Positions 1-6,303 of a stretch of DNA of 6,576 nt are shown here, piece by piece. Positions within the stretch are counted from its first letter, which is position 1, and the number at the start of each line of letters is the position of its first letter. Under the pieces are notes generated by a model, which was given only the letters and a program-made list of their open reading frames with translations, had not been told where the DNA came from and ran no database searches. The position numbers were made by a program, and so were the translations under genes. Origin of the DNA: Deltaproteobacteria bacterium (GTDB taxonomy: Bacteria > Desulfobacterota > DSM-4660 > Desulfatiglandales > B25-G16); NCBI GenBank assembly GCA_003646875.1, contig QMLT01000101.1, positions 1 to 6,576 of the forward strand, written 5' to 3'.

Positions 1-92
1 TATTTAAAATTTTTTAAGCATTTTTCATTGACCATAGATGGTAACGCTTGGTAAGTAAAAGAAGTGTCTAAATTCAAAAAGTTAGATCAATA

Positions 93-100
93 AAGGAGAT
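93..100 (+). promoter_or_regulatory. Shine-Dalgarno site of the deacetylase gene
   Basis: AAGGAGAT lies so that its GGAG core is 7 nt before the ATG at 106. This is a near-ideal ribosome binding site and fixes the start codon. The 90 bases before it are AT-rich and contain a short palindrome, ACCATAGATGGT (31-42), and GGTAA repeated 10 bp apart (40 and 50). I see no convincing sigma-70 promoter there. Confidence 0.85.
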
Positions 101-105
101 ACGCT

Positions 106-1149
106 ATGTATAAGACAGGAATAGTCAGGGATACAAGATATATCGAACACAGGACCGGAGACTTTCATCCTGAAAGCCACCGAAGGTTAGAGGTTATCTA
201 TGAGATGCTGAATGACCCGGATATGGCAGATAAATACACAGATGTTCCGGTGAGGGAGGCTACAGAGGAGGAATTGCTCTATATTCACTCAAAGGATTAT
301 ATAGATTTGGTTGCATCTACAGCAGGTAAGCCATCAAGTTACCTCGATGCAGACACACAGACCTCTCCCGGTTCTTATCTGGCTGCCTTGCTTGCCTCAG
401 GGGGACTTTTAAATGCCATTAAAATGGTAAATGGCGATGAGCTCGACAATGTATTCGCCCTGGTGAGACCACCTGGTCATCATGCTGAAAGAAATAAAGG
501 AATGGGATTCTGCATCTTTAACAATGTCGCAATAGGGGCTGTCTATGCCCAGAAAAAGCTGGGCTTGGAAAAGGTTCTGATTGCTGACTGGGATCTACAC
601 CATGGTAACAGTACCCAGCACTCCTTTGAAAATGATCCTTCTGTCCTCTATTTCTCTACCCATCAATATCCATATTACCCTGGGAGTGGCAGCTTTAATG
701 AGGTAGGAAAAGGCAATGGAGAAGGCTATACTGTTAATGTCCCTCTTTCAACAGGATACGGCGATGCTGAATATATCGCTATCTTTCAGCATATCCTTCA
801 GCCGATCGCAAAGGAGTTCAAGCCCGATCTGGTGCTTGCCTCTGTTGGATTCGATATTTATGAAGGTGATCCCTTAGGCGGTATGTCAGTTACCCCTGAT
901 GGATTTGCCGGCCTGACTCGCACCCTTATGGAAATTGCCGGATCAAGCTGTGATGGTAAACTTGTCTTAACCCTTGAAGGCGGATATAACCTGCAGGGTT
1001 TAAGGGATTCAACAAAGGCAGTCTTAAAAGAATTGAGAGGGGAATCAACAATACAGGGCCGAGATTGGTCTGGCAAGGAAGACCAAAGGATCTTATCCCC
1101 TGTGCTTGATAAGGTAAAATCAATTCAAGGGAGATACTGGAAGATCTGA
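106..1149 (+). CDS. Histone deacetylase family protein (zinc-dependent deacetylase, class II-like)
   Basis: A 347-residue cytoplasmic protein of the arginase/deacetylase fold, which hydrolyses acetyl groups from acetyl-lysine or small acetylated amines; the natural substrate cannot be told from sequence. Family motifs appear in order: RPPGHHAE (121-128) with the paired active-site His125 and His126; GFCIFNN (134-140); DWDLHHGN (161-168), giving zinc ligands Asp163 and His165; FSTHQYPYYPGSG (183-195), typical of bacterial class II-like enzymes; SVGFD (246-250) with the third zinc ligand Asp250, then DPLGG; and LEGGYN (290-295) with the transition-state Tyr294. All catalytic residues are present and the length is normal for the family, so it should be active. 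There is no signal peptide or membrane segment. It stands alone and is convergent with purQ. Acetoin-utilisation (AcuC) and acetylpolyamine amidohydrolase are relatives; I favour the HDAH-like branch from the HQYP motif. Confidence 0.93.
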   Translation: MYKTGIVRDTRYIEHRTGDFHPESHRRLEVIYEMLNDPDMADKYTDVPVREATEEELLYIHSKDYIDLVASTAGKPSSYLDADTQTSPGSYLAALLASGGLLNAIKMVNGDELDNVFALVRPPGHHAERNKGMGFCIFNNVAIGAVYAQKKLGLEKVLIADWDLHHGNSTQHSFENDPSVLYFSTHQYPYYPGSGSFNEVGKGNGEGYTVNVPLSTGYGDAEYIAIFQHILQPIAKEFKPDLVLASVGFDIYEGDPLGGMSVTPDGFAGLTRTLMEIAGSSCDGKLVLTLEGGYNLQGLRDSTKAVLKELRGESTIQGRDWSGKEDQRILSPVLDKVKSIQGRYWKI

Positions 1150-1158
1150 TTTGTTCGG

Positions 1159-1340
1159 GCCGCAGATTTATGCAGATTAATCGTTCTGATGGTGGAATTA
1201 TTGAACTTCATGCCCTTTCGGGCAGAATTATACGCATTGTCGGTATCCACCAACGCTTCTTCATGCGCGAAGCGACTGTATATTTTATTCGGCTGAGTAG
1301 GCCGAAAAAAATCTGTGCTCATCTGTGTAGATCTGTGGCT
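1159..1340. repeat. Intergenic element with imperfect inverted ATCTGTG-type ends
   Basis: This fills most of the 201-base gap between the convergent deacetylase and purQ genes. The left end (1159-1180) reads GCCGCAGATTTATGCAGATT and onward; the right end (1319-1340), reverse complemented, reads AGCCACAGATCTACACAGAT and onward. About 16 of 20 core positions match in inverted orientation. At the right end ATCTGTG recurs at exactly 10-bp intervals (1311, 1321, 1331). Inside are three hairpins: TGCCC-TTTC-GGGCA (1211-1224), CGCTTC/GAAGCG (1254-1274) and TTCGGC/GCCGAA (1288-1306). No coding potential is convincing. It resembles a dispersed non-coding repeat of the REP or MITE kind; this is inference, since only one copy is visible here. 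Confidence 0.5.
1288..1306. other. Hairpin between convergent genes, possible weak transcription stop
   Basis: TTCGGC and GCCGAA form a 6-bp stem around a 7-base loop. It lies 45 bases past the purQ stop codon on the minus strand. The run of A that follows on the plus strand becomes U before the stem in the purQ transcript, and AATAAAAT follows the stem, so it is not a canonical rho-independent terminator. It could still slow polymerase or protect a 3' end. Confidence 0.3.
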
Positions 1341-1350
1341 AATTGAAGGA

Positions 1351-2187
1351 TTAAAGATTTTCCCGAATATACTCTACTGCATTTCTGAAGATGGTAATCC
1401 CTTCCCCCTCTTCTTCTTCAATCTCCTTCCCCATCCGCGCTAACTCCTCTCTTTTCCTTGTCCAATCCGGATGGTTTGTGTAATGATTGTAGGCCTCTGG
1501 ATGAGGCATTATTCCAAATATCCTCCCTGTAGAGTCGCACACTCCTGCAATATCATAAAGAGATCCGTTCGGGTTAAAAGGCCATTTGCCTTGAGCGGGT
1601 TGCCCTTCCTCGTCTGCATATCGAAGTGCAACCTGGTTTTTTTCTACCAATCTATCGATAGTCTCACCCTCAGCGTAAAACTTCCCTTCGCCATGCCGCA
1701 CAGGGAGCTCAAGGGTAAAAATCCCCTTGGTAAAAATACATACGCTATCCTCTTGAGCCCTGAGCGTGACCCACCTGTCAACAAAATTTCCCGAGTCATT
1801 ATATGTCAGAGCAACCTTTCTGGAATGATAATCACCATCAAATCCTGGCAGAAGCCCTAAGTTTACAAGAGCCTGGAAACCATTACAGATACCGATAATG
1901 AGTTTGCCCTCTCTAATGAACTCCTCAATTTGATCACCAATATTGTATCTCAACTTTGCTGCCATGATAACACCAGCCCCGTGATCATCCGCCCAGCTAA
2001 AACCACCTCCTAATACCAGAATATGGTAGTTATCCAGAGTTACCCTGGCATCACTCTTTTCAGATGGTATCAACTCATTTATATGTACCCTCTCAGAATC
2101 TGCGCCAGCCAGTTTCAGTGAAAAATCTGTTTCATAATCACAGTTTAGGCCGTATCCAGTAAGAACAAGCGCCCTGACTGTTTTCAT
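1351..2187 (-). CDS. purQ: Phosphoribosylformylglycinamidine synthase, glutaminase subunit PurQ
   Basis: A 278-residue class I glutamine amidotransferase that hydrolyses glutamine and channels ammonia to PurL for the FGAR-to-FGAM step of de novo purine synthesis. The start has the usual first strand and loop (ALVLTGYGLNCD, 6-17), followed by GGGFSWADDHGAG (60-72, the oxyanion region), the nucleophile elbow IGICNGFQ (98-105) with Cys101, VRHGEGKF (163-170), and GIMPHPE (225-231) supplying His229 and Glu231 of the triad. It is longer than short PurQ proteins (about 225 residues); the extra length includes the acidic EIEEEEGEG stretch near 255-263. The ATG overlaps the purSL stop codon as ATGA, and a GGAG (complement of 2195-2198) sits 7 nt upstream, so the start is secure and translation is probably coupled. 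The catalytic residues are intact. Confidence 0.96.
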   Translation of the reverse strand: MKTVRALVLTGYGLNCDYETDFSLKLAGADSERVHINELIPSEKSDARVTLDNYHILVLGGGFSWADDHGAGVIMAAKLRYNIGDQIEEFIREGKLIIGICNGFQALVNLGLLPGFDGDYHSRKVALTYNDSGNFVDRWVTLRAQEDSVCIFTKGIFTLELPVRHGEGKFYAEGETIDRLVEKNQVALRYADEEGQPAQGKWPFNPNGSLYDIAGVCDSTGRIFGIMPHPEAYNHYTNHPDWTRKREELARMGKEIEEEEGEGITIFRNAVEYIRENL

Positions 2188-5177
2188 ACCAGATCTCCGA
2201 AAGGTTCATTCCAGGCGCCTTTTAAATCACTTACTTTTTCGGTAACAATAGTTTTACCATCAACACCTGCCACTTGAAGGATATCAGCATCAGTAACTCT
2301 TCCTATACGAGCATATTTCAACCCACTCATGATATCCTCAAATGCCTTCTTCTTCTTTTCATCAATGGTAACTATAAACCTACCCGCTGACTCAGAGTAT
2401 AGGAGCCTTGTGTTAGAAAGCTCTTTGCCAACTGGAACAGACCTGAGGTCTATATCCATGCCCAGATTGCCTCCTATTGCTGACAGGGCAAGATGAATAC
2501 CTAATCCACCTCTACCAACAGCATGGCAGGAGGCAACCAATCCATCCTGTATCGCTTGATAAAGCGCCTGGTAAAGGGGGAGCGCCTTTCTCGAATCAAC
2601 GACAGGGACATTAAGTCCTACCCAATTCATCATTAGGTAGTACTCACTTGCCCCAAGCTCATTTCGTGTTTCTCCGAGGATGTAAACAATATCACCAGGT
2701 ATCTTTACATCCATTGTCACACATTTTCGTATATCCTTCACCACCGTTGTAGCGGTAAACTGAAAGGTCGGCAGCCCCGATATCTTTTCAGTCCTTCCAG
2801 AAGGACCCTTTACTTCACCATCGGTATACATGCTATCTTTACCTGAAAGCAGTGGTATCCCAAATGCAAGCGTGTAATCCCGTAACGCCCAGCATGCCCG
2901 CACAAGTTGAGCTGCCTTATATTTTCCGTCAGGATTTTTTACAGGATCATAGATAATAGTCGGCCAGCAAAAATTATCCACACCACCGATACAGGATAAA
3001 TCACCGCCAACAGCAATACAGCGTCTCACCGCCTCATCAATAGTGACTGCTACCATGTGATAGGTATCAATAAGGGAATAGAATGGATTTATCGCCTGGG
3101 TAATAGCAATCCCTCTCTGGGATCCTAAGACTGGTCTCACCACTGCGGCATCGCTCACCATATCCCGCTCTTTCCCTATTAGTGGTTTTATAATGCTCCC
3201 GCCCTGAACCTCATGGTCATATTGCCTTTGAACCCAGTTTTTGGCACAGATATTTGGCCTTTTTAACATTGCTTTAAGAAGAGAACCCACCTCTTTTGGT
3301 TCATCCCAGACAGGTTCTTTCAACCCTCTGGATGATGGAGAAAGCCATTCAGCGTCAAACTCCCACTGGGGGAATGATGATTTAGGAAGATCCATCGGTA
3401 TATAGGCGCATGTCTTGTCATTAAACGTAAGGTGGAGATATCCGCTATCATTATACTGACCAATAACTGTAGTCTCTACTGCATGTTTTGTGGAAAGTTC
3501 CATAAACCTATCAATATTTTCAGGCCTTATCGCTACAGTCATCCTCTCCTGAGATTCACTCACCCATATTTCCCATGGATCCAGTCCCTCATATTTTAGA
3601 GGGACCTTTTCTAAGCTTACATGACAGCCATTAGAGCACCTGGCTGATTCTCCTACTGATGAAGAAAGCCCGCCGCCTCCATTATCTGTAATAAATTCTA
3701 TAAGCCCCTCATCCCTAACTTCGAGCAAAAAATCGTGCATTTTTTTCTGGGTATAAGGATCTCCTATCTGGACATGACCAGCAGGGGTAGTTTCGCTATA
3801 GGTCTCAGAGGCAGCCGTAACTCCATGGATGCCATCCTTTCCTACCCTGCCGCCACACATGATTATCAAATCACCTGGATTCGTCCTTTTTATGTGGGAC
3901 GAGGTACCATCTATTGTGGCAGGCATAATGCCCATAGCGGTTACATAAACGAGACATTTTCCCATATAGGATTTATCAAAAATAACCTGTCCAAATATGG
4001 TGGGAATACCGCTTTTGTTTCCACCATCTCTCACACCCTCAACCACGCCATCCAGAAGTCGCCTTGGATGAAGGTGTGGTTTGAGTTCTCCTTTATAATC
4101 CCTGGGCCCCACACAAAACCCATATGTGCCAAGGATTAATTTTGAACCTTTTCCCGTTCCCAGAGGGTCACGGTAAATCCCCACTATCCCTGTGATAGCA
4201 CCTCCATAGGCCTCGATATTTGATGGGCTATTGTGCGTCTCTCCAGTAATAACGTAATAATAATTTTCATCAAACCTGCCCACGCCTGCATTATCCCAGA
4301 GCACAGAGACAACCCAGTCCTTTTTCTCTTTTATCTGCAAGGTGGGTGCTTCAATGCATGTTTTAAAGGGATTATCAACAATCTCTTTATGATTAGTAGC
4401 CGTATCATGGTATCGGAAAAGGCCTCTGAATGTATTGTGGTTGCAATGATCACTCCGTGCCTGTGATATATACTCAAGCTCCACATCTGTGGGGAGATCG
4501 AGTCCAAATGCCATTCTTTTTGCAAGCACATCCTCTCTCAGGAAATATTCGCGTATAACCGGTATATCGCTGTTCTGTAGTGCAAGGCTCCTTTCTTGTG
4601 ACAATTTCTGTAATTCTTCATCGCTTTTAATTGAAAATGTTTTTACCTGCGGTTGGTTATCAAGGGCAACCTTAGGGATATTCATGCCTATCCCCTTTTG
4701 ATCATCCCATTGATTCTTTTTATAAATTCTCCATTGCTGGATGATGTCATTTGCCAGTATTTCTCGCGCTATTGTTTCCACGCCATCTTTTTTTAGATCT
4801 CCCCTTATCTGATATATCCTGGATGTGTAGACCGATTCATTGTGTGTAAACCGTATACCCAAAAGCTCTTCTATAGCCTCAACCGCTGTACTTCCTGCAG
4901 GGTCCCTGACCCCAGGCCTGAGGCCTACCCATATTATCCAGTCGAAATTATCCGCCAGGGGGAGAAAAGAGGATTCCTCAGTAACGGGATTGGTGAATAT
5001 CTCTGTCCTGATCCTTTTTAGCTGATCACTCTTTAGATCAGCGTCAATGGTTAATACCCTGATTACCCTGATGTCACTAACAGTAAGTCCAAAGTAGGCA
5101 GATGCCTTGCGACTGATGCTCATCCCTTCCGCATCAATCAGCTCTGGCTTTAATTTTATTTCGAGTCTGACCGGCAT
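2184..5177 (-). CDS. purL: Phosphoribosylformylglycinamidine synthase, PurS-PurS-PurL fusion
   Basis: A 997-residue synthetase subunit that uses ATP and PurQ-derived ammonia to convert FGAR to FGAM. The first ~150 residues look like two PurS units in tandem: KPELIDAEG (10-18) with IFTNPVTEE (60-68), then RPGVRDPAG (87-95) with ILANDIIQQ (140-148), at nearly equal spacing. The PurL core follows: SDHCNH (242-247, active-site His244), GETHNSPS (312-319), RDPLGTGKG (336-344), GGRVGKDGIHG (442-452), TDNGGGGLSSSVGE (497-510) and EIWVSESQERM (536-546) in the first half. The pseudo-duplicated second half has GGDLSCIGGVDN (724-735), LSGKDSMY (777-784) and AVGRGGLG (886-893). There is no C-terminal glutaminase domain; that role falls to the adjacent purQ, which overlaps the stop by 4 bases. 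The architecture lies between small PurL with separate PurS, and the large E. coli-type PurL. The ATG at 5177 gives a proper PurS N-terminus, although the nearest AAGGA lies 19 nt upstream, so the RBS is weak. Confidence 0.95.
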   Translation of the reverse strand: MPVRLEIKLKPELIDAEGMSISRKASAYFGLTVSDIRVIRVLTIDADLKSDQLKRIRTEIFTNPVTEESSFLPLADNFDWIIWVGLRPGVRDPAGSTAVEAIEELLGIRFTHNESVYTSRIYQIRGDLKKDGVETIAREILANDIIQQWRIYKKNQWDDQKGIGMNIPKVALDNQPQVKTFSIKSDEELQKLSQERSLALQNSDIPVIREYFLREDVLAKRMAFGLDLPTDVELEYISQARSDHCNHNTFRGLFRYHDTATNHKEIVDNPFKTCIEAPTLQIKEKKDWVVSVLWDNAGVGRFDENYYYVITGETHNSPSNIEAYGGAITGIVGIYRDPLGTGKGSKLILGTYGFCVGPRDYKGELKPHLHPRRLLDGVVEGVRDGGNKSGIPTIFGQVIFDKSYMGKCLVYVTAMGIMPATIDGTSSHIKRTNPGDLIIMCGGRVGKDGIHGVTAASETYSETTPAGHVQIGDPYTQKKMHDFLLEVRDEGLIEFITDNGGGGLSSSVGESARCSNGCHVSLEKVPLKYEGLDPWEIWVSESQERMTVAIRPENIDRFMELSTKHAVETTVIGQYNDSGYLHLTFNDKTCAYIPMDLPKSSFPQWEFDAEWLSPSSRGLKEPVWDEPKEVGSLLKAMLKRPNICAKNWVQRQYDHEVQGGSIIKPLIGKERDMVSDAAVVRPVLGSQRGIAITQAINPFYSLIDTYHMVAVTIDEAVRRCIAVGGDLSCIGGVDNFCWPTIIYDPVKNPDGKYKAAQLVRACWALRDYTLAFGIPLLSGKDSMYTDGEVKGPSGRTEKISGLPTFQFTATTVVKDIRKCVTMDVKIPGDIVYILGETRNELGASEYYLMMNWVGLNVPVVDSRKALPLYQALYQAIQDGLVASCHAVGRGGLGIHLALSAIGGNLGMDIDLRSVPVGKELSNTRLLYSESAGRFIVTIDEKKKKAFEDIMSGLKYARIGRVTDADILQVAGVDGKTIVTEKVSDLKGAWNEPFGDLV

Positions 5178-5225
5178 AGTGTCTTTTACTTTAGGATCCT
5201 TATTTTTGGATAATGTCAGAAGTTC

Positions 5226-5420
5226 GTTGCCTGCCCGCCCCGATTATATCGGGACAGGCGTGTCCGTAGTCAGTTGCGTATTTTATTGTGTAAGCAATCA
5301 TATGAAACATAGGAATCAGCAAATTTTTTCTTTTTATTTGAATTAATTGATTGATCTGTGCTTTTTCTCAACAGACCCGCCTGTAAGCGCCTGAAGCGCA
5401 GCTGATGGCGGGCAGGCAAC
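5226..5420. repeat. 195-bp non-coding element with perfect 14-bp inverted ends
   Basis: GTTGCCTGCCCGCC at 5226-5239 is the exact reverse complement of GGCGGGCAGGCAAC at 5407-5420. The ends also carry local hairpins. The left one is CCCGAT-TAT-ATCGGG (5239-5253), extendable through GCCTG/CAGGC (5229-5259). The right one is CCCGCC (5376-5381) pairing with GGCGGG (5407-5412), with GCGC/GCGC inside. The middle is AT-rich and codes for nothing I recognise. GC-rich folded ends around an AT-rich centre suggest a MITE-like or compound REP-type element. It fills over half of the 371 bases between the divergent purSL and sixA genes and ends 48 bases before the purSL ATG, so the purSL promoter or leader must lie within or just beside it. 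I see no obvious target-site duplication; both outer flanks are AT-rich. Confidence 0.6.
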
Positions 5421-5486
5421 TATTAACGTACACTGCCTAATTTATGCGTTTTACATCAGAAGTCAATGACAATTTCGGATGCGTGG

Positions 5487-5515
5487 TTGTGATTTCTTGT
5501 GCAACAATATAAGAT
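5487..5515 (+). promoter_or_regulatory. Possible sigma-70-like promoter of sixA
   Basis: TTGTGA (5487-5492) and TAAGAT (5510-5515) are separated by 17 bases; each matches the consensus at 4 of 6 positions. An overlapping TATAAG (5508-5513) is a better -10 box but leaves only a 15-base spacer. The position, about 35 bases before the sixA start, is sensible. This is consensus matching by eye only. Confidence 0.35.
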
Positions 5516-5535
5516 GATTAAAATTGTGTGATTAT

Positions 5536-5545
5536 AGGAGGTGAT
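5536..5545 (+). promoter_or_regulatory. Strong Shine-Dalgarno site of sixA
   Basis: AGGAGGTGAT is a full-length complement to the usual 16S rRNA 3' end, and its GGAGG core is 7 nt before the ATG at 5549. It decides the start: an upstream in-frame GTG at 5528 would put this site inside the coding region and add seven residues with no place in the family. Confidence 0.9.
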
Positions 5546-5548
5546 CAT

Positions 5549-6037
5549 ATGGAAATATATCTTATGCAACATGGATCTGCCCTCCCCAAGGAGCAGGATC
5601 CTGAAGAGGGCCTGAGCCCTGATGGAAAAGAAAGCATTCATGCAAGCGGAAAAGCCCTTAAAAAAATGGGAATTACCTTTGATGTAATGCTTTCAAGTCC
5701 TAAGAAAAGGTCCAGGCAGACGGCTGCCATTGTAGCTGAGGAGGTTGGCTTTCCACCTGAAAAGATTATGGAGACTGAAAAGGTCAAGGCCATGACCTCT
5801 CCAGAAGAAACCATTACAATCTTAGCTGAATATGTTGGCAATCACAGGATTTTGATAGCCGGACACCTACCATCAGTAGCCGAGGTAGCATCATTTTTAT
5901 TAACAGAAGGTTCTAAGGCTACCATAGAATTTGAAAGGGGTGGTTGTTGCAGGATTGATGTTGAAAATCTTCCTACACACTCAGGTCATCTTAAATGGTA
6001 CCTGACTCCGGAGCAATTGAGATTAATAGCCTCCTGA
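5549..6037 (+). CDS. sixA: SixA-type phosphohistidine phosphatase (histidine phosphatase superfamily)
   Basis: A 162-residue cytoplasmic protein matching the size of SixA, which removes phosphate from phosphohistidine in signalling or phosphotransfer proteins. The N-terminal motif is YLMQHGSA (4-11), with the phosphate-accepting His8. It is followed by the family loop DPEEGLSPDG (17-26), SSPKKRSRQTA (49-59) with the conserved phosphate-binding basic residues, and the second catalytic histidine in AGHLPSV (104-110, His106). The usual RHG arginine is glutamine here (QHG); I recall this as a recognised SixA-like variant rather than a damaged enzyme, but it may alter phosphate binding. The gene is divergent from purSL, with no partner histidine kinase or phosphotransfer protein in the window, so the target is unknown. 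No terminator hairpin is evident after the stop. Confidence 0.88.
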   Translation: MEIYLMQHGSALPKEQDPEEGLSPDGKESIHASGKALKKMGITFDVMLSSPKKRSRQTAAIVAEEVGFPPEKIMETEKVKAMTSPEETITILAEYVGNHRILIAGHLPSVAEVASFLLTEGSKATIEFERGGCCRIDVENLPTHSGHLKWYLTPEQLRLIAS

Positions 6038-6111
6038 ATATAGAGTTAAATGTTTTCTAAAAAAGGCTGAAAAGTTGTAACATGGTTAAACAGAGGGAAA
6101 CATAACTTTAA

Positions 6112-6231
6112 CTGAAGAGTATTGGAATAATATGGCTACAGAAAATTGCTGATAAAGTTGAAAAGAAGCATCACGTTGCTCAAGATGAGGCTGAACAAGT
6201 ATTTACTAATAATCTCAATATCGTCTTCTAG
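6112..6231 (+). pseudogene. Remnant of a BrnT-like / DUF4258-type toxin gene, N-terminal part only
   Basis: The frame from 6121 to a TAG at 6229 encodes IIWLQKIADKVEKKHHV followed by AQDEAEQVFTNN and LNIVF. This resembles the start of small BrnT-like toxins, which typically read as W-L-x-x-I-x-D-K-hydrophobic-x-x-K-H-x-V, then x-x-E-E-A-E-E-V-F. Full proteins of this sort are about 90 residues; here only about 37 remain. There is no ATG in frame: the frame opens after a TAA (6109-6111) with CTG at 6112, which may be a mutated start. The next in-frame stop follows within six codons. A nearby ATG (6132) is out of frame and closes quickly. The fragment lies about 70 bases from an IS transposase end, so interruption by that element is a likely cause. 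The family match is from memory and the region is short. Confidence 0.5.
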
Positions 6232-6252
6232 ATCGAGTTTCCTAGTTAGCAA

Positions 6253-6288
6253 AACATATTCCTATTTTGTTTGATGTTTCAATATGTT
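6253..6288. other. Inverted repeat next to the transposase 3' end
   Basis: AACATATT (6253-6260) and AATATGTT (6281-6288) are perfect 8-bp inverted repeats around a 20-base loop. They lie just downstream of the transposase stop codon on its own strand, and just past the broken toxin-like remnant. They may belong to the IS terminal region, or form a weak stem at the end of the transposase transcript. Confidence 0.3.
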
Positions 6289-6303
6289 ATATGATGCGTA
6301 ACC

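Noticed and set aside
28..57. TTGACC as a possible -35 box before the deacetylase gene
   Set aside because: At 17-18 bases downstream only GTAAGT or TAAGTA is found, which is too far from a -10 consensus.
1125..1322. 65-residue minus-strand open frame across the deacetylase end and the spacer
   Set aside because: It is built from the hairpins and ATCTGTG-type repeat of the spacer, overlaps the deacetylase C-terminus and has no family resemblance.
1471..1860. 129-residue plus-strand open frame opposite purQ
   Set aside because: It is antisense to conserved PurQ motifs, with no recognisable domain.
3735..4139. 134-residue plus-strand open frame opposite purSL
   Set aside because: It is wholly antisense to a strongly conserved PurL region, has no ribosome site and resembles no protein family.
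5270..5330. Minus-strand TATGAT and TAAAAT as -10 boxes for purSL
   Set aside because: Neither has a plausible -35 box at 16-18 bases, and AT-rich DNA gives such hexamers by chance.
5178..5420. Possible purine riboswitch in the purSL leader
   Set aside because: The conserved guanine/adenine riboswitch core and its paired loops are absent; the structure seen is explained by the inverted-repeat element.
5528..5548. In-frame GTG that would lengthen SixA by seven residues
   Set aside because: The added codons overlap the perfect AGGAGGTGAT ribosome site, and the ATG at 5549 gives the canonical short N-terminus before the catalytic motif.
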